DNA of 64,000 nucleotides from assembly GCA_021030905.1 (NCBI GenBank), contig JAGFMI010000024.1:580928-644927 (forward strand). Direction: 5' to 3'. The translations under genes were made by a program, and so were the position numbers. How positions within the stretch are numbered: the first letter of the stretch is position 1; every line of letters begins with the position of its first letter. The DNA is from Pyrenula massariospora. Taxonomy: Eukaryota > Ascomycota > Eurotiomycetes > Pyrenulales > Pyrenulaceae. Of the stretch, positions 24,113-34,036 are shown in pieces. The notes beneath the pieces were generated by a model. It made no database searches, was not told where the DNA came from, and was given only the letters and a program-made list of their open reading frames with translations.

Positions 24113-25006
24113 CTATTCTCTCCCTACAATATCGCCTGCTGGCCTCGTCTCCCCAAGCACCTCCGGCGGCTCCATGATGTAGTCCCCCAGCTCCTCCAAC
24201 CTTTTGACTTTGATCTCCATCACTCGCAAGACCGTATGTTTATGCTTGCTCTTCACCGTCTTCACCTTCCGCTGCCTCCTCTTCGTCTTCTCCTTGATCA
24301 TCATCGGCCCACTATCCACACCCATCACCCTCGCTCGACACTCAAATAGCCTCTCATCAATATATCTCGTCGATTTCTTCGTCCGGCTGCTCTCCGGACT
24401 TGTCGCGTCAGGTGGCACGTTCTCGAAGCCGGGCTTGAGCGTAAAGTCGCGGGAGCCAAGGACGGTGGCTCGGTTGAGGCGCAGGACGTCGCCGGGGGAG
24501 ACGCCGTGCAGGTGGAAGGGTAGACGGAGGGTGTCGCCGGCGGTCAGGAGGAAGGGGAAGCGGTGAATGTGTGCGCGGATGTAGAAGGGGGGTTGGGCGT
24601 GAAGGCGCGGGAGGTGGGTTAGGATTGATTGGGTGAGGACTAGGGGTTTGTCGTTGAGGGTAGGTGAAGGGGTTTCAGGGAGCGAGGGGAGTGGGCGGCT
24701 TGGGATGCGGGAGGGAGGTATTGAAGGTTTGGCAGTTGGGGGAGGTCGTGAGGATCGTCGATGGGGAGCAGAAGGGGGTGTAAAACCTGAAGGTGTAGAG
24801 CCTGAAGATGGAGGTCGTCTTGAGAGAAAAGGTTCGGGTCTTGAAGGTAATGGAGGGATCTCTGGAGTTGTACTGTGGAACTGCGAGGAATGGGACTCGG
24901 TGGAAAGCTGGCGTGCTAATCGGGGAAGGAGGAAGGCGGGAGGTAATTGGCTTGTTGAAGGAGTCCACCGCGTGTCGAGCGTGCTGATGAGGCGTCGAGC
25001 CCTCAT
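24113..25006 (-). CDS. MRPL49: Mitochondrial large ribosomal subunit protein bL21m
   Basis: Predicted 297-residue nuclear-encoded protein of the mitochondrial 54S subunit. The N-terminus MRARRLISTLDTRW is Arg-rich without acidic residues, as in matrix-targeting presequences. A long Pro/Ser-rich linker follows (about residues 30-130). The bL21 domain occupies about residues 140-275: FYIRAHIHRFPFLLTAGDTL, LRLNRATVLGSRDFTL, RYIDERLFECRARVMGVDSG and the basic KTKRRQRKVKTVKSKHKHT, ending in VLRVMEIKV. The intronless frame continues upstream of 25006 only with non-ATG codons, so the first ATG is taken. Compared with bacterial L21 (about 100 residues) it has the N-terminal extension expected in fungi. 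Confidence 0.88.
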   Translation of the reverse strand: MRARRLISTLDTRWTPSTSQLPPAFLLPRLARQLSTESHSSQFHSTTPEIPPLPSRPEPFLSRRPPSSGSTPSGFTPPSAPHRRSSRPPPTAKPSIPPSRIPSRPLPSLPETPSPTLNDKPLVLTQSILTHLPRLHAQPPFYIRAHIHRFPFLLTAGDTLRLPFHLHGVSPGDVLRLNRATVLGSRDFTLKPGFENVPPDATSPESSRTKKSTRYIDERLFECRARVMGVDSGPMMIKEKTKRRQRKVKTVKSKHKHTVLRVMEIKVKRLEELGDYIMEPPEVLGETRPAGDIVGRE

Positions 25007-27387
25007 TCTGGAGTTTCTATGTTGTATATCTGGGCACAATTGGTTGTATGGCCAGTGGACTGAAGTTGTCAAGGCTCAATTGTTGTACGGAAAGCAAAGC
25101 TTCATCGATGTGCACGACAAGCTCTATTAGCCCGCCATAAATTTTCGATGCCAAGATCTCCTTGGGCCTGGGGGACAGAAGTCGTGGCCTACCTTGCCGG
25201 CTAATAATCGGCCTAAAAGGCCCGAGGGGCGGCTGTGACTTCTGTTCCCTAGCCTCGACTTAACCTCCTTCGGGTATTAAGGTAATGGAGTTTTATGCTT
25301 CCCCTTCCTTGCGTCAGCTGCACCATTCTAAAGAAGGCAGGCGTCCACTAGAGACTAAAGCGACACCTATATCATTCCCCCTGAGATCTAGCAAGCATAG
25401 AGGTTCTGCTATCCCATCACTACCTGTGGACATGTCGCGTTTTGGCGCGGCATACTGCTCGGGACATGATCCGTGCGTGAATATTAGTGATAGCTGGAAG
25501 CAACAGAGCGAAGGGAAATTAACCCACCAAGCTTTGATCTACTCCAGAAGCCACTTATACTTTCCAGTCACTCTTGTCCGTATCGCCTCAAAAGTAAAGG
25601 TTATTTTCTTAATTTTAATGATCATGGCCACCGCAGTCTCCCCCACCAGTGATAGTTACTATCGTTACCATCTAACCATTGTATCGCGAGTAGGCCTAAA
25701 CATCTTTACCAGCTTGGGTGCGTGTAGTGGCTACACAACCCAAATACTACCACACAAAGTGCAACGATCTCTGCGTAATTGAACAATGCTGGCGGGTGGT
25801 CAATCCTACGTTCTCAACTATCTAAATGTTGTTCTTACGGTCAAAGTGATAGCGGCGAAGTTATAGATACGGCGATTCCTAATGTCGAAGACTTACGTCA
25901 TTATATCTAGGAGGTGCTGAGCATCATACGTTCGACGCGGAAGAGAACCCGTTTTTTAATTCATAAAGTTGTCGGAATTTGAAAGGTTCTATCGTGCTGG
26001 TAGATTATGAAGGCTGTCTGCTCCTAAAGTCTGTAGCTAATAAGCATGTTGACAGGTGAAGTCCGTGGTTTCAATTCGGAGTCCGTTCTCTTGTGCTTTG
26101 TTCTCGTTGCCCTCCTTCCAAACCTCATGGCCCTTTGAAAAAATACATGAGACAAATTGTGTCTTTTTTAAATGTCTTCGATAGGCTTCGTTTGGTTGGT
26201 GGACATTTTTTGCACCTCAGTAAGACAAGATGAGGCTCTAGGCCGTAAAGCTAGATGCAGGTGCAAGGGAGATGCCACATGGTCTCGGCCAGGCTTGCGC
26301 GAATCCATTGAGGGGCGTAGCGTTTTCCAATGGAAGTGGATCGGGTGATACGCCTAATGAGGGGTTTCAATACCGGCCAAATTGTGAAAAGATGGGGAAC
26401 ACGGACTAGCCCTCGCATAGGACATTGACACGCAGCTGGCCATTAATAGGCACAGCTCTCATTTCGTTCTGGCTTATTGGGAGAGCCCCCACCTTATCTG
26501 AAAAAGGTATTAGCGATGTTGGGTGTGGTCAGCGTCTAGCCTAGTTCTGATTCCGATGTTTGACACTCTAAATGTGCGGATCCAAAATGAAGAACGGATC
26601 GATCTTCAATTCAGATAGATGAGTATTGTGCATGCAGGCTCTGCGTTGTCTTTGATTCGGTCAAGCTGCAGAATGAGGCGACCGTTGCTGACACTCACTC
26701 AACTTCTCTTAGGTTTGCATTGACAGCTAAGTGCTTCTACTCATGTTGACGACTTGATCTTGAACTTTGGCTTTGATTATCAATGACAGCTCTGCTTCTC
26801 TTTATAATCGTCCATTTTGCGCTCTGCTCAAGCTGTCAAAACAGTATTTCATCGCTTTCGTTCTCCTCATCCATTTCTTCTGATATATCAAATTCGCTCA
26901 TTTGCCATGGCTTCCGCCTCAGCCTCAAAACGGCGGAGCGAAAGTGTCGTGAAACCTTAAAGACTGCGGCACTGCTTACGAGGAGCCTTACACTTCACCG
27001 ACTCTGGCCGTTTACAGCGAGATCGACAACCCTGCTGAGCAGTGCTCCTATATCATCGGTCTCAGTCGGAACATAGATCTGCGAAATGGTATGGTGTGAG
27101 GAAAGAGCTTGTAGGAGCGAAATAGGAGACATAATTCAAATTATCGAGGCAATTTGACAATGAGCTATGAACGCGTGTCAATGATATTCGTAAACACATA
27201 AAGAGGGCTGTAGTATTGAGAGACAATTAGTACTATGAAACTTGCTAAAAGAGAAATTGAACTAGGATCAAGACCTGTACTAACTTAGAAGAGCAATTCT
27301 ATTGGCGTAGTCTGGGTCAGGAAGCAGCACTATATTCATTTAACCTTCGAGAGCCCCGATAAGTCTCTGCGTGTACTGATAGACGGT
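25007..27387. other. Accessory intergenic region with one MITE
   Basis: About 2.4 kb that opens with the bL21m 5' flank and the inverted-repeat element at 25171-25249. A 165-codon frame at 25285-25782 starts 36 bases after the element and has one hydrophobic segment, but no family features; another at 26783-27076 is Ser/Leu-rich. Neither is accepted as a gene. GC content is lower than in the first 25 kb. Confidence 0.4.
25171..25249 (+). mobile_element. MITE-like inverted-repeat element, copy 1
   Basis: A 79-base element with terminal inverted repeats of about 19 bases (left ggggacagaagtcgtggcc; right, read in reverse complement, gggaacagaagtcacagcc; 15 of 19 match). The interior contains ccggctaataatcgg (25197-25211), found unchanged in reverse complement in the second copy at 60326-60399. 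It has no coding capacity. Small size, inverted ends and a dispersed copy fit a MITE (a non-autonomous DNA transposon). No clear target-site duplication could be fixed by eye. The alternative is a short structured repeat of another kind. Confidence 0.62.
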
Positions 27388-27840
27388 TTAAGAGCAGCCA
27401 TTAAGCCTTGCTGGTCTATACAGTCTGATGAATTCGGAGAGCGCTATATCCAAGTCTACGCCAGCGTAGTAGTGGATTAACTCCCTACCGAGACGGATGA
27501 AATGGGGTGAAGACTTTTCAGTAACTCTGCCGATTTGCTTCACGGGCATAGTCCTGGACAAGATTAACTTATCAACTAAGTTTATATATATAGTGCGCTG
27601 ATGTGCTTTAAAACCATACCAATCAATTGCATAGACTCTAGAAATGTCTACATACCTTAGAGAATTTAGTTTGACCCTTATATTTACAGTATCAAGTCCA
27701 ATTGGTCTGTATGAGAATCTCGATCTGACGCGTTTCCCCTCATTTTTCGCCGGAGAACTGCCAATGAAGTAGACGAGTGAAAACGCATTGCTTTCACCAT
27801 CTTCAAAGACTGAAGACCTGTCTCTTACGTAGGTCTGCAT
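27388..27840 (-). CDS. Hypothetical protein, 150 aa
   Basis: An ATG-started frame of 150 codons with no recognisable domain. The composition is protein-like (mixed hydrophobic and charged, regularly spaced aromatic residues, e.g. RVYAIDWYGFKAHQ), and no overlapping frame is longer. It is not supported by introns, a signal peptide or a neighbour. It may be a species-specific gene or a relic. Confidence 0.25.
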   Translation of the reverse strand: MQTYVRDRSSVFEDGESNAFSLVYFIGSSPAKNEGKRVRSRFSYRPIGLDTVNIRVKLNSLRYVDISRVYAIDWYGFKAHQRTIYINLVDKLILSRTMPVKQIGRVTEKSSPHFIRLGRELIHYYAGVDLDIALSEFIRLYRPARLNGCS

Positions 27841-28283
27841 AGGCGCGCACTAACAAGATCCATTCACTGCTTTCATGACGATCAAACGAAGCTCGGTACA
27901 CTGTGATTTACGGTCAATAGATGTATTTGAAGAACAGGGTTGATGCCGGAATCTTCAAGCGCTGGATCTGAAAGGACTGCGAACGCAGTGCCGATGGTGA
28001 AGTATTTGTGTGCGCTCTAGGGAGGTCGCGCCCTATATCGAGCGCTTGAACGATCTTATCTGCTCCCTCTTCCTAGCATATGCATAGCGTTTACCAGGAG
28101 TGATAAATTTTGGACAGCGCCCTTTGCCATCTGAAGGCTTGTTGCCTGCATAGGTAGCACATCTCGAAGGCCCCTTCTCTCGTCTAAGTTGGGATTAGAC
28201 TCGTTTCAAGCGGGATATGGTCCACTCTTACCGTGTATAGTCTGCTGTGAACTTTCATTGTCATGAAACTCGTCACTTGTTAA

Positions 28284-28981
28284 CTACCACTCCTCAGAGA
28301 ATTCATTCCTTCTGAACCTCCGCATTACATCAGATTCATTCCTTCTGAACCTCCGCATTGTATCAGATTCATTCCTTGTGGACCACCGCGTTCTAGGAGA
28401 TTCATCCCTTCTGGACCAATTCTCCTCATAGGACTTATCCCTTCTGGACCATAGCTCTACTAATTCATCCCTTCTCGACGGCACCTCAAGAGACTCGTTA
28501 CCTATAGACCTTGGCGCCATTCGAGGAGGGTCGTCATCAGGGTGTCTGTACCGATCATGTCTCCCTTGTCCGTGTTTGTCTCGATCAGCGTCGTGTCTGT
28601 TTTTGTCGTCGCTAAGGGCATTATATAAGTAAGGCTTGTCACCGACGCCGTGTTGCCGATAAGGCCTATCAATATCATCATTCGATTCAGAATCTTCAAT
28701 GGTGGGTTTATAAGTTCTAGGAAAGTCACTGTTGCCGAAAGGGTCGAAAGAGTGGCTCACGATGCGGTCGCGCCAATTTTTACGAGTGTTAGAGCGTTTA
28801 GCGAAGTCGCTCTCGGGGCCCTGGGAGGCGTTATGAACATGAGAACGACCGGGGACGGAGAAAATGGTGCTGCCGCTAGAGGTATCCGGATAGCCGTCAG
28901 GTTCGGTAACAGCTGTGTCCTTGTATGTGTCAAAGCGGATATTCGGGTTCCGTCGTTGGTTCCGTAGATGATAGGGGTGCT
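28284..28981 (-). CDS. Arg-rich repeat protein, C-terminal exon
   Basis: An open frame of about 230 codons with its stop at 28284. It is preceded at about 28981 by a good acceptor (ttttacag), so this looks like the last exon of a spliced gene whose 5' exon I could not fix in phase. An upstream ATG giving MSYFQDDISVTIRDP at about 29082 is a candidate. The C-terminal 70 residues consist of 10- to 11-residue repeats with the core R-R-[D/N]-E/K and an aromatic residue (e.g. RRNESDVMRRF), encoded by a 33-bp tandem repeat. The rest is very hydrophilic and rich in D, H and R (DDKNRHDADRDKHGQGRH). No known family. Confidence 0.35.
28301..28492 (-). repeat. 33-bp tandem repeat (coding minisatellite)
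   Basis: Five to six imperfect units start at about 28301, 28334, 28367, 28400, 28433 (30 bp) and 28463. Unit length is a multiple of three, so the repeat keeps the minus-strand frame open. The first two units are almost identical; divergence increases toward 28492. Confidence 0.8.
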
Positions 28982-29962
28982 GTAAAAGTTATTTAACTGT
29001 GTTTTGACCGGAGCAAAATTTCACTTATCAACTGAGTGGGGTCACGGATCGTGACTGAAATGTCATCCTGGAAGTACGACATGATGTGATTCAGAGAATC
29101 CCACCTAACTAGATCAGGTTTTCATACGGCAAGATTACCATTCAGCACAGTTGAACCATCTCTAGAAATTCATGGATCGGGGCTCGAAGGTTAATCGTTG
29201 AAACAATAAGTTCCATAGTCGGATGGGCGAGGCGCGCAAGCAAGCCAGTCGCATTTGGTTCTGACACGGTTGATTGCTGAAGGTGTGATTGGCTTGTCCC
29301 AGATGTGGCGTTTGACATAGGCGACAATTTCGGTCCAATAGCATCTTGTCCAAGGCAGCAAAGACGACGACACCATCTGGCCATCGAAACTCCTGAGATA
29401 CCAAAGGTCTTATATGTAAGTTCTCCAAAAATATTGATAGGACTTTAACTTTCATTGTTGTATTTTACGCACTTCGGACTTCCCACCAAAGTCGCTGCTC
29501 TGTCTTCTCAACCAAATTAAGCAAGCCGGACAAGATCTAGGGAGAAACAAGGCTGAGCTAACTTATGGTAAAGGGTCAAGCTAAGCTTAGGAAGCAGACC
29601 TGACGAGACCTTAGGCCTGTATGAAAGGTAAATGCTAGATATCGTAGACACAATGTAATGGATACCAAGGCCGTGCATTCTGACACGACTTGACAGTCAT
29701 AGCAAAATACTTGCATAGGAGTTACTGTTACTGTACAGTACTATTATCGAATGGTTGGATTCGCCATCTTTCACTTCCATCGTGTGGATGTCCCAAGGTC
29801 AGTAAGACCATAAAGTTTCGTATGGGACTTCTTAACTTAACGGTCAATATGTTTCATGTGCGCGCTTTTCGGCATCCTCGTTGCTCGCTTCATGTTAGCT
29901 TTTTCACCCATATGTGGCTGTAGAGGGAATAGGAATCCTGTGTCAAAGCTTTTGCATTTAAA
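28982..29962. other. Gene-poor stretch before the HET gene
   Basis: About 1 kb. A minus-strand frame at 29191-29376 (WTEIVAYVKRHIWDKPITPS..., ending GTYCFND) looks protein-like and is preceded by a possible acceptor (tatctcag), so it may be an exon of the arginine-rich gene or a relic. No full model can be built. Confidence 0.3.
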
Positions 29963-31270
29963 CTAGAGACTGACATGCCTCATGAATGGTTGGTCGCTGT
30001 TCCAGTAGAATGCTTCGTCGAGTCCCTCTTGCAATCCTTCCAATAAGTCCTCTGGTGCCAGATCGTTAATCTTCATGCAATCATCTTGAACGCGCCTTTC
30101 ACAATCCTTGACTAATTCGCTAATCAACCGCTGACATTCACGCAGCATCCGCCCCATATATTTACAATCTACAAATTTTTTTTTGAAGACCATCTCTTCA
30201 CTCAGCATTTGAATGCTGCTCGGATAGTCCTTCTTCATCCAACAGTGACGTGATATTTTCAAAACCGCATCAATAAAAACTCTCAGCACAGGTTTGCTGT
30301 AATCGACAACTAAGCGTTGTTCGTCGGAAAAGATACCTTGTAATCCATAATACTTGTCGCGCAGATCTTCACAATGATTCTCTGCAAAGACTTGGATGAC
30401 GTTACTGGGTGACCAAATAGGCTTTCGGGTCTCTGTGGATGGACAGGTATGGTGATCGCGGTCGCAGAAAAGAGCAAGGTGAAACATAGTGAACGAAACA
30501 TATGCTGCTCCAGCACGGAAGGGGTTTTCTCGTTCTACAACACATCGTAGGATGTAAATGCAGAAGTCTTGCCATAGAAGAGTAGAATTTCCATGCAAAA
30601 TTTTTCGAGATTTCGAAAGTAGCATCTCTTGCACAACCCAAAGCCGACTCCAGTATGGGTTTTGGAAGAAGGCTTCCAATGCCTCCTGATTTCCATCTCT
30701 TCCAAATCGTTCTTTTAGTTTATCTACTTGGCTGTGACCAGTACTGCAGGCATCGTGAAGGAATTGGACGGCTTTGCCGTTATGTCTGTCGAGCCCCAGC
30801 CAAATCAACACTTCCGTAGCCTGTGAGTATATAGTTCTCATAAAGGAAACCTGGTGATTACGCTCTTCGATTGTTGTTTGATCAATGCAAATCTGATCAA
30901 TCCATATGAAGTCGTGTGGATAGGTCTTCACATAAAGACTCAGGAAGTTGTGTAGATTCTCTCGAACCTGGAATCTCTTCTTGTTGATGTAAATGTCGCG
31001 GCATGGAGACTCTGGACCCCATGTATACGACAGCGCTCGATGTGATGGGGCAGCTTCATGATCGAATATAGAAAGCCTGAAATTGAGTCCCAAGGCCGGT
31101 TCGTGAGCGGCCGGGTCATGCTCGACCTCCAATAGGCGGATTTGCTGTCGTGAGGTATCGAGTTTTTCGTACTGGTACGTTTCGTTGGTATCAGGCTCTT
31201 CTTTCAATTCGGGAATTTGCTTGAGATGTATGACAACGAAACGATCACTTCGAAAGATATCATAAACCAT
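29963..31270 (-). CDS. HET-domain protein (heterokaryon incompatibility)
   Basis: Predicted 435-residue protein with an N-terminal HET domain. The three family blocks are visible: HRALSYTWGPE, then FIWIDQICIDQTTIEERNHQ with MRTIYSQATEVLIWLGLD, and PYWSRLWVVQEMLLSKSRK. HET domains trigger cell death after recognition of a non-self partner in hyphal fusion; most family members have no assigned partner. C-terminal to the domain is a helix-rich region with DLRDKYYGLQGIFSDEQR, typical of such proteins. The ATG at 31270 is used; the frame runs on upstream through non-ATG codons and tandem repeats. It is divergent from the AAA ATPase gene, sharing a 538-base intergenic region. No membrane segment. 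Confidence 0.9.
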   Translation of the reverse strand: MVYDIFRSDRFVVIHLKQIPELKEEPDTNETYQYEKLDTSRQQIRLLEVEHDPAAHEPALGLNFRLSIFDHEAAPSHRALSYTWGPESPCRDIYINKKRFQVRENLHNFLSLYVKTYPHDFIWIDQICIDQTTIEERNHQVSFMRTIYSQATEVLIWLGLDRHNGKAVQFLHDACSTGHSQVDKLKERFGRDGNQEALEAFFQNPYWSRLWVVQEMLLSKSRKILHGNSTLLWQDFCIYILRCVVERENPFRAGAAYVSFTMFHLALFCDRDHHTCPSTETRKPIWSPSNVIQVFAENHCEDLRDKYYGLQGIFSDEQRLVVDYSKPVLRVFIDAVLKISRHCWMKKDYPSSIQMLSEEMVFKKKFVDCKYMGRMLRECQRLISELVKDCERRVQDDCMKINDLAPEDLLEGLQEGLDEAFYWNSDQPFMRHVSL

Positions 31271-31356
31271 CTTTTTTGATGGTGTTATGCTTGTAAAACA
31301 AATGTCGAAGAAGAAGTGCGGTGAATCAATTTGCCTTAGCACGCTTCTCCAATCAG

Positions 31357-31494
31357 CCAAAGATCCAGACCGCCTCTTCAACAGACCAAAGATCCAGACC
31401 GCCTCTCAGACTGGTGGCAGTGCACAGAATGCCTCGGTGGCTGGTGGCAGTGCACAGAATGCCTGGTTGATGGGTGGCAGTGCTTAGAATCCTC
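31357..31494. repeat. Two short tandem repeats in the divergent promoter
   Basis: A 21-base unit is repeated with a 29-base period (31357-31377 and 31386-31406). Directly after it a 30-base unit occurs about 2.8 times (31411, 31441, 31471). The core ggtggcagtgcacagaat is identical in the first two copies. On the + strand they read as GGSAQNA peptide repeats, which is probably a coincidence of the period. Confidence 0.8.
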
Positions 31495-31700
31495 GATTTG
31501 ACGGCGTCAATTTTGAGAATCATCGAGCCGCCACCGGATTGATAAGGTCTGATGCACTATCTTACAGGGTCAGACTCCAGGAATAATGCAGCTCACCCTC
31601 ATATCGTGGGGACAAAGACTGGTCAGGCTTTCTCATAAGTGCACTATGCACCATCGGAAACCGCCGACCGGTGAGGCGCGCCTAGATGAAATCTATGAAA

Positions 31701-31707
31701 TATAAAG
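31701..31707 (+). promoter_or_regulatory. TATA box of the AAA ATPase gene
   Basis: tataaag lies 102 bases upstream of the ATG at 31809, a plausible spacing for a fungal promoter with a short leader. Confidence 0.4.
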
Positions 31708-31808
31708 GGTAGCATTGGGACCACAGGATATGTCTACTGAGACTCGTCTCCAGAACAAGCCGCAGTCTGCTTTTTCTTCATCTTCCCAAAATTACTATCA
31801 TCACAATT

Positions 31809-34036
31809 ATGCCTCTGCATCCCGCGGGACCTAGATTCTTCGGAGACCTCCAACCTTGGTCTGGTGAAGTTGAGTTAGTACAGCCCACCGCACATGGTGT
31901 TGCTGAGATAAATGGACACCTTACTCAAGTTGAGAACAAGGACGTAGGAACTCTGAATCAATCTATGGAAATTTACCGCTCGGAAATGAATGTTCAAGGC
32001 GAATACACATGGCTCGCCAAATGCCCTGAGGATGTGAAAGAAGCAGCCGAGGATGGCGAAACTGCCAAGTTCGCCATTATAGTGCGCAGACAAAAGAGCA
32101 CTGACAGCCGCAAGAAACTCGAAGTTCATTCAATTATTATACAGAGTCCCTCGCTTCGGACGGCTCTCGCTGACATACTAATGGACTATTCTGGAGTCAC
32201 CTGTGAGATTACAAGATTAATATTCGAGAAACCGTTTGTACCATTTGCTCATCGTTGGTCAGCGTTTCAAAAGTACCGGGAACGCAGGCATCTGGATGAG
32301 AAGACTCTTGCGCATCTCAACCTCCTACATGATATCCTTCAAGAAGAGATTGGCGCTCAAATGAACGAGTTTAAAGAATATGTCAAGAACGGCGTCATCA
32401 CTTATGAGACATTGTGGATGATCTTTCCGCCGGGAAGTACGGTTGTAGCCGGCTCAGAGGCTGCTTCACATTGGAATATATCCTCTGGCTATGAGGTCAT
32501 CAGCACCCAGTATGGCAAGAAAAAGGATGTGGAGTTTCTCACAGTCAATGCCGAGTGCATTGATTGCTCCGGAAAGTATTTCGGTCGCAGTGCAGAGAGC
32601 CTCGTGATTCGAAAGTTCATTGGCTTGAAGGACATCACATCTCTGCCAGCAAGACCTCTTGAATTGCTTCGTGAGTCGGAGGACGAGGTGAAAGCTGAAC
32701 TCATCAAGCAAGGCGAAAACTTTGAGGCTTTACTCGGTTTTGGCTACAGAGCATGTAAGTATACCCTCTGAATTGACATCTCCGCTGACGTCAAGCAGAT
32801 GATGGCATTGCTATTACTTGGAACGAGGATTGTGAGGAGGAACCAATATATGTTACAGGGCGAATCATTATCGACGTCGACGCATTTCAGCGGCATGCCG
32901 GCTATCCCTGTCGAAACGTTCGGAGACTCAAAGACCACGATTTGAACAAGCTTGTAGAGTACAACGATAGCATCAACTCGGCCACTAGCGATAGCCGCGC
33001 TAGAGCAAAGACCGAGAACCACCACGCTATCATCAACAAAGAGAAATGGACGCTCAAGTTACACCCCAGCTTTCACATCATCTGCCGCTCTCGCGTTCGC
33101 GGCTACTCTCTGAAGCTTAAGAAGTGGCTTGAATTTTTTGTATGTAATATTTCAGATATCGAGTGGAGCAAAAATGCATTCGACAGACTGGTGCTTCCTA
33201 AAGATCAAAAAGAGCTTCTGCTTTCCTTCACAGAGAGCCAGGCCCTCAATCGGGAGGTATTTGATGATGTCATCTCTGGCAAAGGACGTGGTATCATTAT
33301 GCTCCTAGCCGGACCCCCAGGTGTTGGAAAGACTTTGACAGCGGAGGCAGTTTCTGAGAAAATGCGTCGTCCACTGCACTCTATTACATCTGGTGACCTC
33401 GGCTCTAATATATACGAGGCTGAGTTAGCTATCTCGCGTACACTGGATCTAGTTTCGCGATGGAACGCCGTACTACTCATCGACGAGTGTGACGTCTTTC
33501 TAGATGAAAGATCTCGCGACAACGTCAATTCGAATATGATCGTGGCCATGTTCCTGCGCACGCTCGAGTATTATGAGGGCATCATGTTCATAACTACCAA
33601 CCGCTTGGATAACATCGACACAGCATTTGAGTCTCGCATTCACGTCTGTATGGAATATCCGGATTTGACCAATGAGTCACGGAGACACATCTGGCAGAAC
33701 TTCATCAAAGAAATGCCAAAATCAAGCGATCTGACCGAAGAGGACTTGGATGGGCTTGCTACGGTACAACTCAACGGTAGGCAGATCAAGAACATCTTGA
33801 AGATGGCACAACTTTTAGCTCTGCACAGGAAAGTGAATTTAAATAAGGGATTAGTCGAGACTGCGCTCAGAGTTGGGAAGAGGTCTATAGGTGGAAAGCT
33901 TGACAAGGTCGATTACGATGCTGGAACGGGAGAGGAAACGAAGAAGCAAAAGTCCGCAGGCTCCAAAAATAAGGCTGAGGACACGGGGATGGAGATTCAG
34001 GGCCAAGCAAAGGTAAAGAGGAGAAGAAGGGCTTAG
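31809..34036 (+). CDS. DUF7025-type AAA+ ATPase
   Basis: Predicted 727-residue protein in two exons (31809-32754, 32799-34036; GTAAGT...CAAGCAG, in frame). The N-terminal half matches the conserved region (DUF7025) that precedes AAA modules in a large fungal family: FAHRWSAFQKY, EFKEYVKNGVITYETLWMIF and YEVISTQYGKKK are characteristic. The AAA module has Walker A GPPGVGKT (487-494), Walker B AVLLIDECDVFL (about 539-550), a sensor-like MFITTNRLDNID, and the arginine in FESRIHVCMEYPDL. The C-terminus has a helical lid and a lysine-rich tail ending KVKRRRRA, possibly a nuclear signal. Its substrate is unknown; members are usually annotated only as AAA ATPases. It is divergent from a HET gene, and many such genes lie in accessory regions. 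Confidence 0.9.

Larger units (their letters stand above)
31271..31808. promoter_or_regulatory. Shared divergent promoter, HET and AAA genes
   Basis: 538 bases between two start codons. It contains tandem repeats on the HET side (31357-31494), a TATA box on the AAA side (31701) and CT-rich sequence near the AAA ATG. Shared regulation is inferred from the arrangement only. Confidence 0.45.

Noticed and set aside
24633-25130. 165-codon plus-strand frame
   Set aside because: Antisense of the Pro/Ser linker of bL21m; composition mirrors that gene.
25285-25782. 165-codon frame next to MITE copy 1
   Set aside because: Only one hydrophobic segment and no other protein-like evidence; it cannot be supported as a gene.
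29142-29455. Three overlapping minus-strand frames
   Set aside because: One (29191-29376) looks protein-like, but without start, splice partner or family it is mentioned only in the intergenic note.
31287-31487. Plus-strand frame with GGSAQNA repeats
   Set aside because: It lies in tandem repeats of the divergent promoter and overlaps the HET 5' end; no ATG-based gene is supported.
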